Assembly: GCA_008729055.1 (NCBI GenBank)
Contig: SDUX01000050.1
Span: 1-64,000, forward strand
Reading direction: 5' to 3'
Source: Pyropia haitanensis
Taxonomy: Eukaryota; Rhodophyta; Bangiophyceae; Bangiales; Bangiaceae
DNA: 64,000 nucleotides
Numbering within the stretch: position 1 is the stretch's first letter; each line of letters begins with the position of its first letter. The position numbers and the translations under genes are program-made. The notes under the pieces are model-generated. The model did not search any database. It was not told the DNA's origin and was given only the letters and a program-made list of their open reading frames with translations. Below are positions 22,651 through 35,700 of the stretch, piece by piece.

Positions 22651-23911
22651 GGCCTCTGGGACACGCTGCGCAATGGTGGCTGCCGCAGCGTGGAACTTGA
22701 GGACGGCCACGTCACGCATGTCGTGAAGAGCAGCCCGCGGCGGGGGCTCGGCACGATGTCTGGGGATGCCACACAAGCTGTTGGCAACGCCGTTGACCTC
22801 TTCCACCGTCTCGCAAAAGACGCCAATGACCGCAGAGCGGCCCGAAGCGTCGCCCGACGGGTTGCCAATCTGCCGCACCTGCTCCGCAACGCGTTGCGCA
22901 ACCGCGTCGTGGAGCGCCCTGTTGGCTGCCGGTGCCATGCTGTTTGCAAAGGGGCGCCGGCTGTGCTCGACAATGTAGCGGATGTTGACCCGTCGGGTAG
23001 ACACGGGCCGAATGGTGGCAAATGGCCTGCTAGGCGGCGTGCCCACAAACGAAAGGAGGGTGGTGAGCCATGCAGGAGGGGCCGTCGCTGTCAGGAGGAT
23101 GAGCGGGCAGGAGAGCTGCGAGAGGATGGAGCGGACGTGCATCATGTGGTTGCGAAAGGTTGACCACAGAGGGAGGAGGTGCACTTCATCAACAACCACA
23201 CGGGCCAGACGGCAGACCCCTTCGAGGTGGCGCAGAAACTCGAGAAAGGCCGCCATGTCCTGCACCGCTGTGCACACGTCGAGCACGACGATCGCCGCGG
23301 TAGAATTGCGGGTGGAAGCGCCGCCACGCCGCCAAACAGAGACAGGAACGCTTAGCTGGTTGGCGGCAGTGAGCACATTGGCAGTAACAGCCCGCGTCGG
23401 CGTCAGTACGATCGTCACGGCGGGTCCCAACTGGTTGTCCGCCCGCCCGGCGTCCGCTGCTGCCGCCGCGTACGTCGACCACAAGAGCGTCTGGTGCGAC
23501 AACGAGTCGGCGATGGCTGACGCTGCTCCCTGCTGGGACACGCTCTGGCCGGGACGCACAGCTGCAGCAGCGGCGCGGGCAGCGGCGGCCAGCGCAAAAG
23601 CCGTAGCAGCCGCTGCCTCGGCACGAGCGGGGCCGAGAAAGGAGAGGGTCTTGCCGCCACCCGTTGGCAAGACGATGAGCAGCGTCTGCGGATCACGCGC
23701 CACCGCAACGGCGTGCACGGCTTGCCGCTGCTCTTCAGACTTGTACAGGCCGGCTGCACCTGCGCCAAAAACTTCCTTGACAGAGGTGTCCACAGCCTTG
23801 ACAACTTGGGCCGCAGGCAGGCGCCGAGGGCGGCACATCTGCTCTTCCAGGCTGGGCCCGACATTGGACGACAATGCCGCCGCGGACGCACCCGTCGCGG
23901 CCCGGCTGGCG

Positions 23912-23959
<48 letters not shown>

Positions 23960-24097
23960 GGACCAGAGGCGGCGGAGGCGGCGGCGGCAGCGGCGGGCCT
24001 AGTCGCGGTGACGCCGCCCCCACTCGCCTGTCCCAAAAGAGAGTGGTGGCGCGGACCGTGCGCTACGGCCGAACGGCCGGCGGCCGCACCAGCGGCG

Positions 24098-24129
<32 letters not shown>

Positions 24130-24668
24130 GGCAGCAGCACTCGGACCAGCCGCGACGATGCGCATGCACTGCTGCTCGGCGAGGGGGTGGCGCAGGTGGT
24201 TGGGAAAGTGGTTGGACGCCAAGCCCAAAGACGCGTGCCAGCGCAGGGAGCCGCCCTTGAATAGGAAAAAGGACGAGTTGTTGACGTCTCCAAACGACAG
24301 GCTCGGGTCGCCCGCGTAGTTGGTCGCGGCCGTGCGCGTGCTGTGGCCGCTCTGGAGCTCCAGCACGCGTCCCCAGTCTGGGACACCAGGGAAGGCAGAG
24401 GCCAGCGACGCGACGGCGTCGCCACACACGCCGTCGGGGTCCCCAAAGTGGGGGTCGGAGATGTCCATCTTGGTCACCAGCTTGGCCACTGCAGCTGCCC
24501 ACTGGCGGTAGATTCGAACGCCGATGGGCAACAACGACGCACCACCCAACAAGTCCACCTCAAAGGCCGTCGAGAGGGCGCGCACGGGGAGAGGTTGCCC
24601 ACGACAGTCTCGAAACAGCAGGGAGCGGTCGGACAGGGAGGACCAGATGGACACGGCCGACGACGATG

Positions 24669-24699
<31 letters not shown>

Positions 24700-26749
24700 A
24701 GAGCCGGCGCTGGCACCCGCCGGACGAGCGCGGGCAAAGTACGCCTCCAACGTTTCCAAAAACACCATGTACAGGAGCAGGAGCGTGGATGTGGCAGCGT
24801 CCAGCCAACGAATGATGGGTCGGCCGCGGCCTTGGTGCTCGACTTGGGCCTTGTGGTAGGTCAGGATGGTGTAGACAGAGCCTTTGTGGACGTACAGACC
24901 GCGCCGCGAGCGGGCCGTAGACGGGCAGATGGTGAGCGCGGCACTCTCGGTCTGCCGCGGTGGCGCGCCGCCGACGGCGTGGACGATTGCCCACAGGCGG
25001 GCGCGAAGACGGTCCAGCTTTTTGCGCCACGCCGCGAGCCCGGCAGCGTCCGTGATGACGGGTGGGGCGGACGGGTCGACCTCCAGCACCGGGTCAGACA
25101 AAGGGGGGGGGTCGGTGGTGTTGGGGTTGGTGGTGTCGGCGGCAGCAGCTCCACCACCACCAGCGGCAGTGGTGGTGGGCGTCTTGACCGCCGGGCGGAC
25201 AGGGCAAGAGGGCGAGTCCAGCACTCCCGACGCCAAAAAGTGAGCCTGCCAGCGTCGCAGCAGGGCCTGGTTGGCCGGCATCTGCAAAAACGAGACGCCG
25301 GGTACTTGGCGATTGGGGATGTCGGTGAGGTGGACGGCCTCTGCGAAAAAGCCAGACGGCTCGGGGTCGTAGCCAAAGAGCAGCTCTGTCATTTCTTGCA
25401 TGGCGAGGCGCTGTAGTTTGGCCACCCGGTCGCCGAGAGTGATGGTGCTGAGGTGTAGACCCTGCGACAGCAGCGAGCCGCACATGGCCTCCTCTGGGGC
25501 ACCCGCCAGGTGCTCCGGCTCGTCACACGGTAGAAAGGCGGGGGCGACCGCCTCGGCTCGACCGATGCTTTCGCCGTGGGCGTACAGCTGCACGATGTAG
25601 GCAGCTGCGGTCGTAGACGACGGGTCGGTAGCCTCCTGGATGAGCTTGAACGACGCCTCGACAGACTCGGACTCAATGTCCATAAACGCTCGGGCGTTGG
25701 CAATGTGGGTGCCAAAGAGCATGGCGCCCGCCAGATGCTGCGCCCCCGTCGCGTCCAGGTACTTTGCCGTCCGCGCCGCTTCGCTCGCGTCGACGCCACC
25801 GCCGCCGCCGCGGTTTGCGGGCGACACGGCGGTGACACACGACGGGTAGACGACCGACAGGAAGGGCATGACGAGGCCAATGTCACAGCGCGTCTTGCCC
25901 TGGCCGCCGACGCGAGCGGGACGCGAGTCGTACCGCTCGTGGTGCAGCAATCGCATTAGCGCGTTGACATGCGGCACCAGGAGCACACGAGCGACCTTTG
26001 TCGCGTCGTCCTCGTCCTCTGGTGCCACGCCCAACGGCCACGGCTGCTGCCGCTGCTGCTGCTGCTGCTGCTGCCCCCCGTCGTGCCCGCCGGCGGCGAC
26101 ACTACCGCTGCTGCCACCAGCTGATTGGCGGCGGCGTTGGCGGCGGACATTGTAGAGCACCGTCGCGGCGTGCGCCTGGTACGCCTCACGCAGGGCTTGA
26201 ATGGCGTCCACCGTAGCCGGGCTGAGCGACGGCACGTCGTAACCGGCCTCGAGCGCCTCGGCGGCGGATAGCTGGCCGAGGCCAGCAATGTCCTGCGCGA
26301 CGTAAAGCAGGACCGCCTCGTCCCGGGCGTACTTGATCAGCGACGGTTCTGTGATGCGGATGTTGAACGGCCGCTGCCGCATGTCCCCCGCCGTCTGGCC
26401 GACGCGCAGGCGAGACGCGATGACGTTGTCGCAGCCGCGCAAGTACGCGATGGCATCACGATACAGCCACAGCACCGCGGCCTTGAGGCACGCAAAGAAA
26501 AACCAACCGAGGGCGGGGAGCCGAGCCTTGCCATGCTCCAGGTCGTCATTCTTGTACACGACCGGCCCAGGCGTGGGCATAAAGTAGCCGTACCGCTGCA
26601 TGACAGACACGGCAGTCCAGTGCATGTCCTTGAGGGAGTCGTTGAAACGGTAGATCTGGAGAAGCCCACCAGACTGACTGTCGGCGGTACTCTCCGACAC
26701 GGTGAGCCGCGCCGCCGCCGACGGGGAAGCCCTGCTGCCGGCGACAGCC

Positions 26750-26780
<31 letters not shown>

Positions 26781-26915
26781 CAGAGCCGTTCCGCTGCAAC
26801 CCCACAGGGGCGACACCGAGAAAGGTGTCGAGCGGCAGCATCGCCGCGGAAGGGGCTGCTCCTCCACCATGCGTGAGAGTGCCCGCGCTGCTGCTCCCGG
26901 TCGTTGTGGCAGCCC

Positions 26916-26959
<44 letters not shown>

Positions 26960-27831
26960 CCCGTGGCCAGTGCCGTAACGGGCGCGCCAGTGGGGCCAAG
27001 CGGTGCCGCCGCGGTGGTGACCGGAAACTTGGCACACCGGTTGCCACGCTTGAGCGACTGCACCGCCAGGCCGTCTGTAAAGGCGGTGTTGGTGCACAGG
27101 TCGCCATCGGGGACGGCAGGCGCTTCGTGCACCTTGGTCAGCGCCTTGGCCGTCGACGCCGCCCGCCGGCACGAAAAGCAGCCCCACTGGCCAGTGTGCA
27201 CCGGCAGACCGGGCACGGGACCGAGATGAGGGGCGGTGGGGGAGGCCGGCCACGGCGACGAGGAGTAGCGCTCGCGCAGAGCCGCTTGCGCCGGCTCAGC
27301 CGTGGCGGTGAGGGCGGCCAGGCTCTGCGCCACGGTAGACACCGCGTAGGCCGGCAGCTGGGAGCCTGCCGGCAGCGGCGCACCGCCCTCGGCGCCACAG
27401 GCGGCCCGCGTGGCTTGCTTGTGCGTGCGCAGGCTCAGGTGGTTCTTGAACTGCGCCGCCGACTCGATGGTCGTCTGGCAGGGCACGCAGATGACCAGCG
27501 CCGCCTGCTCCCAAACGTAGAGCCCCGTCCAGAGCGGGGGCGCCACGGTATCCGGCCCACGCGGCGGCAGCCCGGCAGGCCCCGCAGGCGGGGCGCCAGC
27601 GTCGACGCGGGGTGCATCAGACGCTGGTACTAGCGTGGGGGGGGCGGGGAGGGGCGCGATGGGCGGCCCGGGCGAGACAAATGGGGCGGTAGCACAACTG
27701 GCGGGGGGCAAGGGCGCCGCGGGAGGGGCTGCAGCAGGGACGGCAGCCGCAGCAGCAGCAGCAGCAGCAGCAGGAGGGCGGGCTGGAGTTTGCGGGGAAG
27801 GGCTGCCGGCAGGACCCGCCGCGCCGTCCAT
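20695..27831 (-). CDS. OrsD-zinc-finger / tyrosine-recombinase-like / RecQ-like helicase, copy B (intact)
   Basis: One uninterrupted frame from the ATG at 27831 (MDGAAGPAG) to TGA gives 2,378 residues; the frame continues upstream only through non-ATG codons. Order of parts: an Ala/Pro-rich N-terminus; a C-x2-C-x12-H-x5-H finger at about 114-136; a second CFSC motif at about 215; VQSLKRG...FPV at about 260, the OrsD/DUF3505 pattern. A recombinase-like core follows: GRPIIRW (about 1005), VRIYRQ (about 1105) and GHSTRTAATNYAG with H1163-x8-Y1172, the spacing of the tyrosine-recombinase active site. Then comes an SF2 RecQ-like helicase: LPTGGGKT (about 1387-1394), DEVH (1548-1551), LTATAP (about 1583), STGTDFP and QASGRLCR (about 1871). 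C-terminal Cys pairs lie at about 2167-2255 (CSWC, CMNC, CDGCC). It resembles fungal subtelomeric OrsD-RecQ proteins. DNA unwinding and strand exchange are inferred. Confidence 0.85.
23913..23958. repeat. CAG microsatellite inside helicase gene B
   Basis: A run of CAG/AGC triplets on the plus strand codes for a polyalanine stretch on the minus strand, in the linker between the recombinase-like core and the helicase. Similar alanine runs elsewhere in the gene use GCC triplets. Confidence 0.85.
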
Positions 27832-28466
27832 GCTGGATGGGGGTAGGAGAAGGAGGGGGGGGAGAGAGGGGAGGGGAGGGCAGGGGGTGAGGAAGACGAC
27901 GACTGGCGTACAGGCCAGCCCCAGTGCAAAGGAGGGGCGTGCGATCAGTAACTGGGAAGGCGTGGAGTGGGAGGGAGGGACGTGGGGGAGCAAGACGGGC
28001 GGCGCGGCAGGTGAAGACGGCGGAAACGGCGGGAAGAGAAAGAAAAAAGGGCACTGCGGGGGGACGCTACATACGACTGGGAACGCAAGCAAGATCGCGC
28101 GCAGGGGACCTGCCGGGTTAGGGGGTGGGCAGTTGGATGAATGGGCGGGTTGGAGCGGGCCCAGTCGGCAGTCGTAACGGCAAAAAAACGGTCGGGGGGG
28201 AACGGTGGGAATGGCGCGAAATTTTTGGACGATGGGGTAAGACGTAACGGACAGTGAGGGACGCGGATCGGGGGGAGGGGAGAGCACGAGGTACGCGGGA
28301 GGGGGAATCACAGGTGGGGATCAATGCGGGGGAGGGCGGGCGGAGCGGGGAAATTTGACCCAGAGGGCAGGGGAGACTACTGGGCAGGGGGGCGCGGAGT
28401 AAAACGAAACGGACAGTGAGGGACGTGGATTGGGGGGCGGGGAGAGACAGAGCTACGCGGGCGGGA
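27832..28466. other. Upstream region of helicase B: G-rich with about 165-bp sub-repeats
   Basis: The region is purine-rich on the plus strand. The phrase GGACAGTGAGGGACG recurs near 28249 and 28411, with a variant at about 28577, giving a period of about 165 bp. Unlike the other promoter regions it holds no GTAGTACTAC palindrome, and I see no convincing TATA box near 200 bp upstream of the ATG. Confidence 0.6.
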
Positions 28467-29309
28467 GGGGCAATCAAAGGTGGGGATCAATACGGGGGAG
28501 GGCGGGCGGAAGGGGGAAATTTGACCCACAGCACGGGGGAGACTGCTGGAGCGAGGGGGGCGAGGTAAAACGAAACGGACACTGAGGCACATCGAGTGGG
28601 GGGGCCGGAGGGACAAATAATGTGGAGGGGGGGGGCACGCACGGACGGGATCAACGAGGGGGGACGAGGGGAGGGAGGAAAAATGACGCACAGCACGAGA
28701 GAGAGTGCAGGTGAGGCGGGGGGACCGGCTATTTGTAACGGGCGACAGAGAGAGGGGGCTACTCGACTTAGTGCAGATGCCTACTCGAGTAGGGGGCGGG
28801 GGAGAGGGGGGAGGGGAGGGGGGATGGTGGGATTTGAATATTTGTACGCGGGAGAGGGGTGGGGGCGGGAGGAGGGACAGGGGGCAGGCGGAAATGGACT
28901 GCGGGTTGGAAGACCCGAGGGCGGGGGCGGCAGTTTCGAATGTGGGAAAGGAGAGGGGGGGAGGAGGTGCAGGGTGGCGGGAAAGAACGCAGGAGGGGCC
29001 GGAATCGACGCATTGGAGGGGGATCGTTTCTTCCCAGCCGAGGACCAATGAGGGGCGATGGGGAAACGACGCAGAGGGTGCGAAATTGACGCACTGGGGG
29101 GGGTTGCGTCGCTTCCAGGTCGGGGGCCAATGAGAGACGAGTTGGAAGCGACGCAGGGGGAAGGAACGTAGGGGGGAAATTGACGCGTATGGGCCACCCG
29201 GCGAAATCGACGCAGTCTGGGGGTTCCTTACAGTTGCGTCATTTCCGAAACACTGCGAAATTGATTCATTGAGAGGGGTCCCACGTTCCTTCCGTGTATT
29301 CTTACCTTA
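28467..29309. repeat. G-rich non-coding unit B1
   Basis: This G-rich unit differs in sequence from the A/C units but shares their plan: a purine-rich body, then GCGAAATTGACG motifs and inverted GCGTCGCTTCCA/TGGAAGCGACGC arms near the right end (about 29100-29155). It closes with CCGTGTATTCTTACCTTAGG (about 29292-29311). It repeats with an 843-bp period as unit B2. Confidence 0.8.
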
Positions 29310-30156
29310 GGGGCAATCAAAGGTGGGGATCAATTCGGGGGAGGACGGGCGGAAGGAGGAAATTTGACCCACAGCACGGGGGAGACTGCTGGGGAGAGGG
29401 GGGCGAGGTAAAACGAAACGGACACTGAGGCACATCGAGTGGGGGGGCCGGAAGGACAAATAATGTGGAGGGGGGGGGCACGCACGGACGGGATCAACGA
29501 GGGGGGACGAGGGGAGGGAGGAAAAATGACGCACAGCACGAGAGAGAGTGCAGGTGAGGCGGGGGGACCGGCTATTTGTAACGGGCGACAGAGAGAGGGG
29601 GCTACTCGACTTAGTGCAGATGCCTACTCGGGAGGGGGCGGGGGAGAGGGGGGAGGGGAGGGGGGATGGTGGGATTTGAATATTTGTACGCGGGAGAGGG
29701 GAGGGGGCGGGAGGAGGGACAGGGGGCAGGCGGAAATGGACTGCGGGTTGGAAGACCCGAGGGCGGGGGCGGCAGTTTCGAATGTGGGAAAGGAGAGGGG
29801 GGGGGGAGGAGGTGCGGGGTGGCGGGAAAGAACGCAGGAGGGGCCGGAATCGACGCATTGGAGGGGGATCGTTTCTTCCCAGCCGAGGACCAATGAGGGG
29901 CGATGGGGAAACGACGCAGAGGGCGCGAAATTGACGCACTGGGGGGGGTTGCGTCGCTTCCAGGTCGGGGGCCAATGAGAGACGAGTTGGAAGCGACGCA
30001 GGGGGAAGGAACGTAGGGGGGAAATTGACGCGTACGGGCCACCCGGCGAAATCGACGCAGTCTGGGGGTTCCTTACAGTTGCGTCATTTCCGAAACACTG
30101 CGAAATTGATTCATTGAGAGGGGTCCCACGTTCCTTCCGTGTATTCTTACCTTAGG
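29310..30156. repeat. G-rich non-coding unit B2
   Basis: This head-to-tail copy of B1 starts at an internal point of the longer G-rich tract and has the same right terminus. Its last AGG abuts the truncated MTase-family gene B. Confidence 0.8.
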
Positions 30157-31023
30157 TTGCTCCGCCCGCAGGGTAGTACCGGCAACTCCTCCTCCAATGA
30201 CGACTGCCATGAAAATGTCGTCCGGAATGCGCACAGCCGGTACGACGAGCGCAAGATCTGCTTCGGCTGACCGAACGACGGGTGCCGCGAAAGGCACGCC
30301 AGCTGCTTCACCAGACGATCGAACCACAGACGCAGCACAGCCGCCACCGCCCCGAAGACAGTTCAGATGCGATGAAACAACGCTGCACAATTCTTGCAAG
30401 CGCCGCTGCTGCCCGGTAACGGCAAGAACCACTTGCCACGCCCTCACGTCCAGAGGATGTTGCCGCTGCTGCACACGCACCTTGGTCACGACTTGTTCAG
30501 CAGCGCCGCCTGCGCTGTCCGACACGTCTGGAGAAGGCGTCAACGCCAAAACGACGTGGCTGCCAGGCGTACCCAGCAGACGGCCACTGGCGGCAACAAA
30601 AGGCTTGAGTCGCCACACGGCGGCGTAGATTCGCTCCGCAACAGGGTCGTCCATCCACGCCGTCAATGGGGTGAGTCTTAGCTCCACACCATTCGCCGTC
30701 ACGCCAATCACGCGTGTGCTGACACCGTGCGGTGTCCGAGGCTGCCCGGGAAGATTCCGGCAATGGGTCACCGTCCACTTGACCATCTCCGTCCACCGCA
30801 CGTCGGACAAGTCCACAGACGGCTCTACACCAGCAGAATCGCCTCGAGCACGAAGTGCGAACCACGAGGAAGTGACGAGCAAGTCCCGAAGATCGGCAAG
30901 ACACGCGCACACGACACCGGCAGGATAAAACTGAGCTGGGGATGCCGCGGCTGCATCCCGGACTGCATTGCAGACCACCTGCGACTGCTCCGTAACTCGG
31001 TCGATCAACGCCGACGCTTGCAT
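30157..31023 (-). pseudogene. MTase-SET family gene, copy B (N-terminal fragment of about 290 residues)
   Basis: The start is the ATG at 31023 (MQASALIDRV); the longer open frame begins at a GTG. The encoded N-terminal region parallels the unrecognised N-terminus of MTase-SET A (the VVC...CLADLRDLL stretch matches VLMCLSELRDVYIL). It ends where the right terminus of G-rich unit B2 begins, and the frame runs on to 30073 through repeat-derived codons. The methylase and SET parts are absent. Whether a short protein is made is unknown. Confidence 0.7.
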
Positions 31024-31167
31024 CCCCGCAGGCACGCAGAGAGACACGGCGAATACTGTCCGGTTGATTACGGACGAGGACACGGGTGACTTGGGCTAAA
31101 ATCGTGAGAGTACACGGCGAGCGTCCTCTCTCCACACACGTGACAATTGCGACGCGGAGGCACCGAT

Positions 31168-31175
31168 TAAATAGA
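31168..31175 (-). promoter_or_regulatory. Possible TATA-like element of gene B fragment
   Basis: CTATTTAA on the minus strand lies about 145 bp upstream of the ATG at 31023. It is weaker and closer than the TATA boxes of the A/C genes. Confidence 0.3.
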
Positions 31176-31301
31176 CATTCCGCCGCCAAAAAACGCGCAC
31201 ACGTTACGAATACGGGTCGTTAAATGAATGCATACTATTTCACATCTCACGGATTCGGATCAAAACTGACGGCGACAGACAGACGGGTGCGTCGGGGTTC
31301 C

Positions 31302-32660
31302 GTAGTACTACGGAACCCGCCGACTGCATGGGTGGCACTGGGACCAATTTGGGACCGGAATACAGCAACTACTTACAACTACAATGGTATTTGACAACAT
31401 TACTGTGACCCCGATTTGCTGAAAATTCCATGGCGCTTCCGTAGTACTACGGAAGCGACCTGGCCGACACACCATCGCTGCGGCTCGAAATCACACCCTC
31501 ATCGCCCTCCCACATATTCTCTGCTGACAGACATGCCCAAAGACGCACCAGCCATTACAACCGGGGTGAGGGCACATCCATAGTAGTAGATCAGAACTCG
31601 CCCGCTGCGTGGGTGGCCTAGTGCCCAAAGTGAGACCAACGTTCATGCGAAGATTGCACGTACACCCATACTTGGCCGACTAAAAGGGACTTCAACACGT
31701 CCGCGAGACTGCCGCGGCTCGAAATCATGCCGTCTTCCCTCTTCTACAAATTTGCTGCCGACAGACATCACCACGGATGCGTGGGCCGAGACCACCAGCT
31801 GTAAGACTGTTGCGTAGTACTACGGAACTCGACCGCCGGGCAGGTGGCCCTTGGACCGAATTGGGAAATAAGTCTTAGCGACAATTGCAAATACACCGAT
31901 ACTGGGCCACGACACAATGACCTCGACTGGATACAAAATCCATGGCGCTTCCGTAGTACTACGGAAGCCACCTCGACAGCGCGAGCCTGCCGCGGCTCGA
32001 AATCATGCCGTCATCCCTCTTCTACAAATTTGCTGCCGACAGACATCACCACGGATGCGTGGGCCGAGACCACCAGCTGTAAGACTGTTGCGTAGTACTA
32101 CGGAACTCGACCGCCGGGCAGGTGGCCCTTGGACCGAATTGGGAAATAAGTCTTTGCGACAATTGCAAATGCACCGATACTGGGCCACGACACAATGACC
32201 TCGACTGGATACAAAATCCATGGCGCTTCCGTAGTACTACGGAAGCCACCTCGACAGCGCGAGCCTGCCGCGGCTCGAAATCATGCCGTCATCCCTCTTC
32301 TACAAATTTGCTGCCGACAGACATCACCACGGATGCGTGGGCCGAGACCACCAGCTGTAAGGCTGTTCCGTAGTACTACGGAACTCGACCGCCGGGCAGG
32401 TGGCCCTTGGACCAAATTGGGATGTAAATCTGTGCGACACTTGCAAATACATGGATACTTGGCCAAGACACAATGACCCCGACTGCATGAAAATTCCATG
32501 GCGCTTCCGTAGTACTACGGAACTCGCCCGCTGGGTCAGTCGCCCTCGGACCAACTGGGGGGGGCCAAATATGTCCGAAATTGGCAAGTACAAGGATACT
32601 TGGCGAACACAAAAGAACTCCGACTCATTGAAAATTCCATGACACTTCCGTAGTACTACG
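31302..32660. repeat. Palindrome-rich intergenic array with 278-bp tandem units
   Basis: About nine copies of CCGTAGTACTACGG-type palindromes occur, starting at 31302, 31441, 31814, 31953, 32092, 32231 and about 32370, 32509 and 32650. Units of 278 bp repeat from about 31756, with two palindromes each; the third unit is partial and diverged. The array lies upstream of MTase-family gene B and downstream of the ParB-dioxygenase B stop. No gene is recognisable in it. Confidence 0.85.
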
Positions 32661-32726
32661 GAAGAGACCTCGACACATCCAGAAAAAGAACAAAGATGAA
32701 GCGAGACGCAATCTCCCTCGATGGAT

Positions 32727-35700
32727 CTACTCAAACCGCCCGTCCATGTCGCCCAAGTCTTCGTAGAAATAGTCGTCAGGTGTCGTCGGGTTGTACTCAT
32801 CGGCGGGCATTTCTTCAGGCAACTCTTCCAACGTAGTCGGAGGTTGCGGCGGGGAGGGCGCCACAGAACTGCCTTCTTCTTCCACAACCGGCGGTGGGTT
32901 GGGATCCAGCATCTCGGGAGGGGCCGCAGGAGGTTCGGCAGCCCCCCCAGGAGGCACCCGTGGAGACGTCGCCTCGGCCGGCTGCTCCGCGTCAGTCCGC
33001 GGAAGATGGGAGGTGTCGTCTTGGCGGGGAGGCGACCGCGAACTGGGTGAAGGCGTCCTGTCCTCGTCAGGAGGCCGCTTGGCCATTCGGGCAGAACCCA
33101 GACCGGCCTCGGCATCTGCGACGCCTTGGCGCCGCGCTGCCGCTTCGTCCGTCACAAAGACGTCCGGGTCGACGAGGAAGACGCGGTCTTGGACGGTGTG
33201 GTCCGGATGCGTCAAGTACATGTGCGTCCGGACGCTGCGCTTGTACTTGATCTCGGCGGGTGCCACCCCAGACAGCCGCACTCGGTCGTCTTCGGCTCCA
33301 GCACCGGCGTGGACCAAGTCGGCGCGCAAGATGACAGCCGAGTTGGGCGGGACGACCAGTATCTCGGGCAAAACGACCCGCTTGGACTGGTCCCCTTCCT
33401 CCAGCCGACGAGCGACCAGCACGCTGCCTGGCCACACAACAAGCACAAAGCCGTCCGCCCCAGACGACATGACGAAGAAGCTCTTTGCGGGCGGCATCTT
33501 GTACGTGGTGTGCGAAACAAATTGCACCTCATCGTCAGAGGCGTCTGCAGCAGCGCCGGAAGGACCAGGCTGAGCACGCCCGCCACCGCGGCGGCCGTCG
33601 CCGACGGCAGGCGAGTCCACGTCGCGACCGTCCTCGTCTGAATCGAGAAGGATGGCAAAGTCGACGTGCGGGGACTGCCGCTTGGCTTGATCGGTCGTCA
33701 AAAGGATGCGCGACCCCATCGCGGGCGCGCGCTGCTGGACAGGCGCCTTGGGCCGGCCCTCCACCGCAGCCACCGCCTTGAGCACGTAGTGGGAGAGCGC
33801 CGCCAGCGACGCGTCGACCACCAGCTTGGCCTTGAACACCGACTGCTCCTGGTCGTCATCGCTGCTGCGGACCGCATCCAACCGATACATCAGCCGCCCT
33901 TGGCCAGCGCGCGTCTCGCTTGCCCCTTCTTCCGGGTCGGCGCAGTTGATGATATAAGACCAGCCCGAGGGGTCTTGAGCTGCATCCGTCCCTTCGCGAG
34001 CGGCGACTGCCGCCATGTGCTGCTCCCCAGGCCAGCGGTTGAGCGCACTCGTGAGGACAACGTCGACTGCGTTGCCGGCGGCGGCGTCTACGGCCGCGTC
34101 GACGGCGCCGTCCTCGGCAGCCCTGTCTCCCGACACGCGAGCAGCCCCCTTGAGGATGACCCACCCACGCTCGACAAGCTGGGTGGCCAGCGGCAGACAA
34201 GCCATCTTGACGACAAGGTGGGCGGCACGGGTTTCGACCGACTCTGCCGACGTGGTCAAGGCCCCACGGCCAGTGCACAGGACGCCCCCGATTGCGTCGT
34301 CCGGCATCCACTGAAGCGCCGTCGACAGTAGGTACTCCTTTGCCAGCAGGTCGATGTGAGCCCAGTCTTGACGGTCAAGGAAGTCACGGCTCTGGTGCTC
34401 GTCGGGCAGGAGCTCAGCAAACTCGGGCATTAACCAGTCGTCTTCAGCCGACAACTGCTCGGCAAGCGACCGCCGATTCTCCGCAGCCGCCGCCCGACGA
34501 CTCTCACAAACCGGCGGAACCGCCATGACGTCGGCCTTGCCTGCCCGCCGAGGGCGCTTGCTCTGCCGCTTGGATGTTGGCGCGCTCAGTCGTCGCTTGA
34601 CTGGCCGACGGCTTGACCTCGTCACCCGTTCGGCCGGCGCCTGCGGGACTGTCGAAGCCCGCGACGGGTGTGCACCTGCAGCAGCAACGGCAGCAGCCGG
34701 CGCAGCGGGAGCAGCTGCGGCGCCGGCGGCCACGTCGTCGTCCGAACCCTCACTGCTGCTGCCGTCGTCGTCCTGGTTTGACTGAGCCCGCTTCCGGCTC
34801 GGCTCAATCTCATCCGAAGACCGCGCGCGACGACGACGCTTGCGCTTTGGCCGGCGGCGCCTCTCAGGTGCGGCGCCTGACGAGCCAGCCACGGCCGCAG
34901 GCGGACGGCGAGGCGCAGACCCGGCCGCAGCTTGCCCGGGCGGACGAGCAGGACCGCCGGGAGCGGCACCTGCCGGGCCAGCCACCGCCGCAGAGGTGCC
35001 GCCGAGCGCAGAGGCCGCTTGGTTGTCCCCTCCCCCCCGCCCACCACCACGAGCCGCGGGCGGCGCATCTCCCCGCGCACTTGACGGATCGGCCCCGCCT
35101 CCCTCCTCCGCGTCGCGACCGCCTCCCGCATCGCCCCCTCCCGCCCGAGGGGCAGCGGCAGCGGGAGCCCGCTGGGCGTCGCGGTCCGCCTCCCCTGGCG
35201 TCGCCGCAGGCGGGGGGCCCGGAGAATCGGCGCCACCTCCCTCCTCCGCCTCTCCTCCGCCGCCCGCCTCGCCCCCTCCCGCCGGTGGTTGAGCGGCGGC
35301 GGGAGCCCGCTGGGCGTCGCGGTCCGCCTCCCCTGGCGTCGCCGCAGGCGGGGGGCCCGGAGAATCGGCGCCACCTCCCTCCTCCGCCTCTCCACCACCG
35401 CCCGCCTCGCCCCCTCCCGCCGGTGGTTGAGCGACGGCGGGAGCCCGCTGGGCGTCGCGGTCCGCCTCCCCTGGCGTCGCCGCAGGCGGGGGGCCCGGAG
35501 AATCGGCGCCACCTCCCTCCTCCGCCTCTCCACCACCGCCCGCCTCGCCCCCTCCCGCCGGTGGTTGAGCGACAGCGGGAGCCCGCTGGGCGTCGCGGTC
35601 CGCCTCCCCTGGCGTCGCCGCAGGCGGGGGGCCCGGAGAATCGGCGCCACCTCCCTCCTCCGCCTCTCCACCACCGCCCGCCTCGCCCCCTCCCGCCGGT

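Noticed and set aside
27832..28311. N-terminal extension of helicase B beyond the ATG at 27831
   Set aside because: It opens at a non-ATG codon and covers G-rich non-coding sequence. The family members A and C start at the corresponding MD-S/G-type methionine.
28467..30156. Telomere tract
   Set aside because: The G-rich strand has no short regular unit such as TTAGGG or TTTAGGG. Repeats are 0.8-2 kb units instead.
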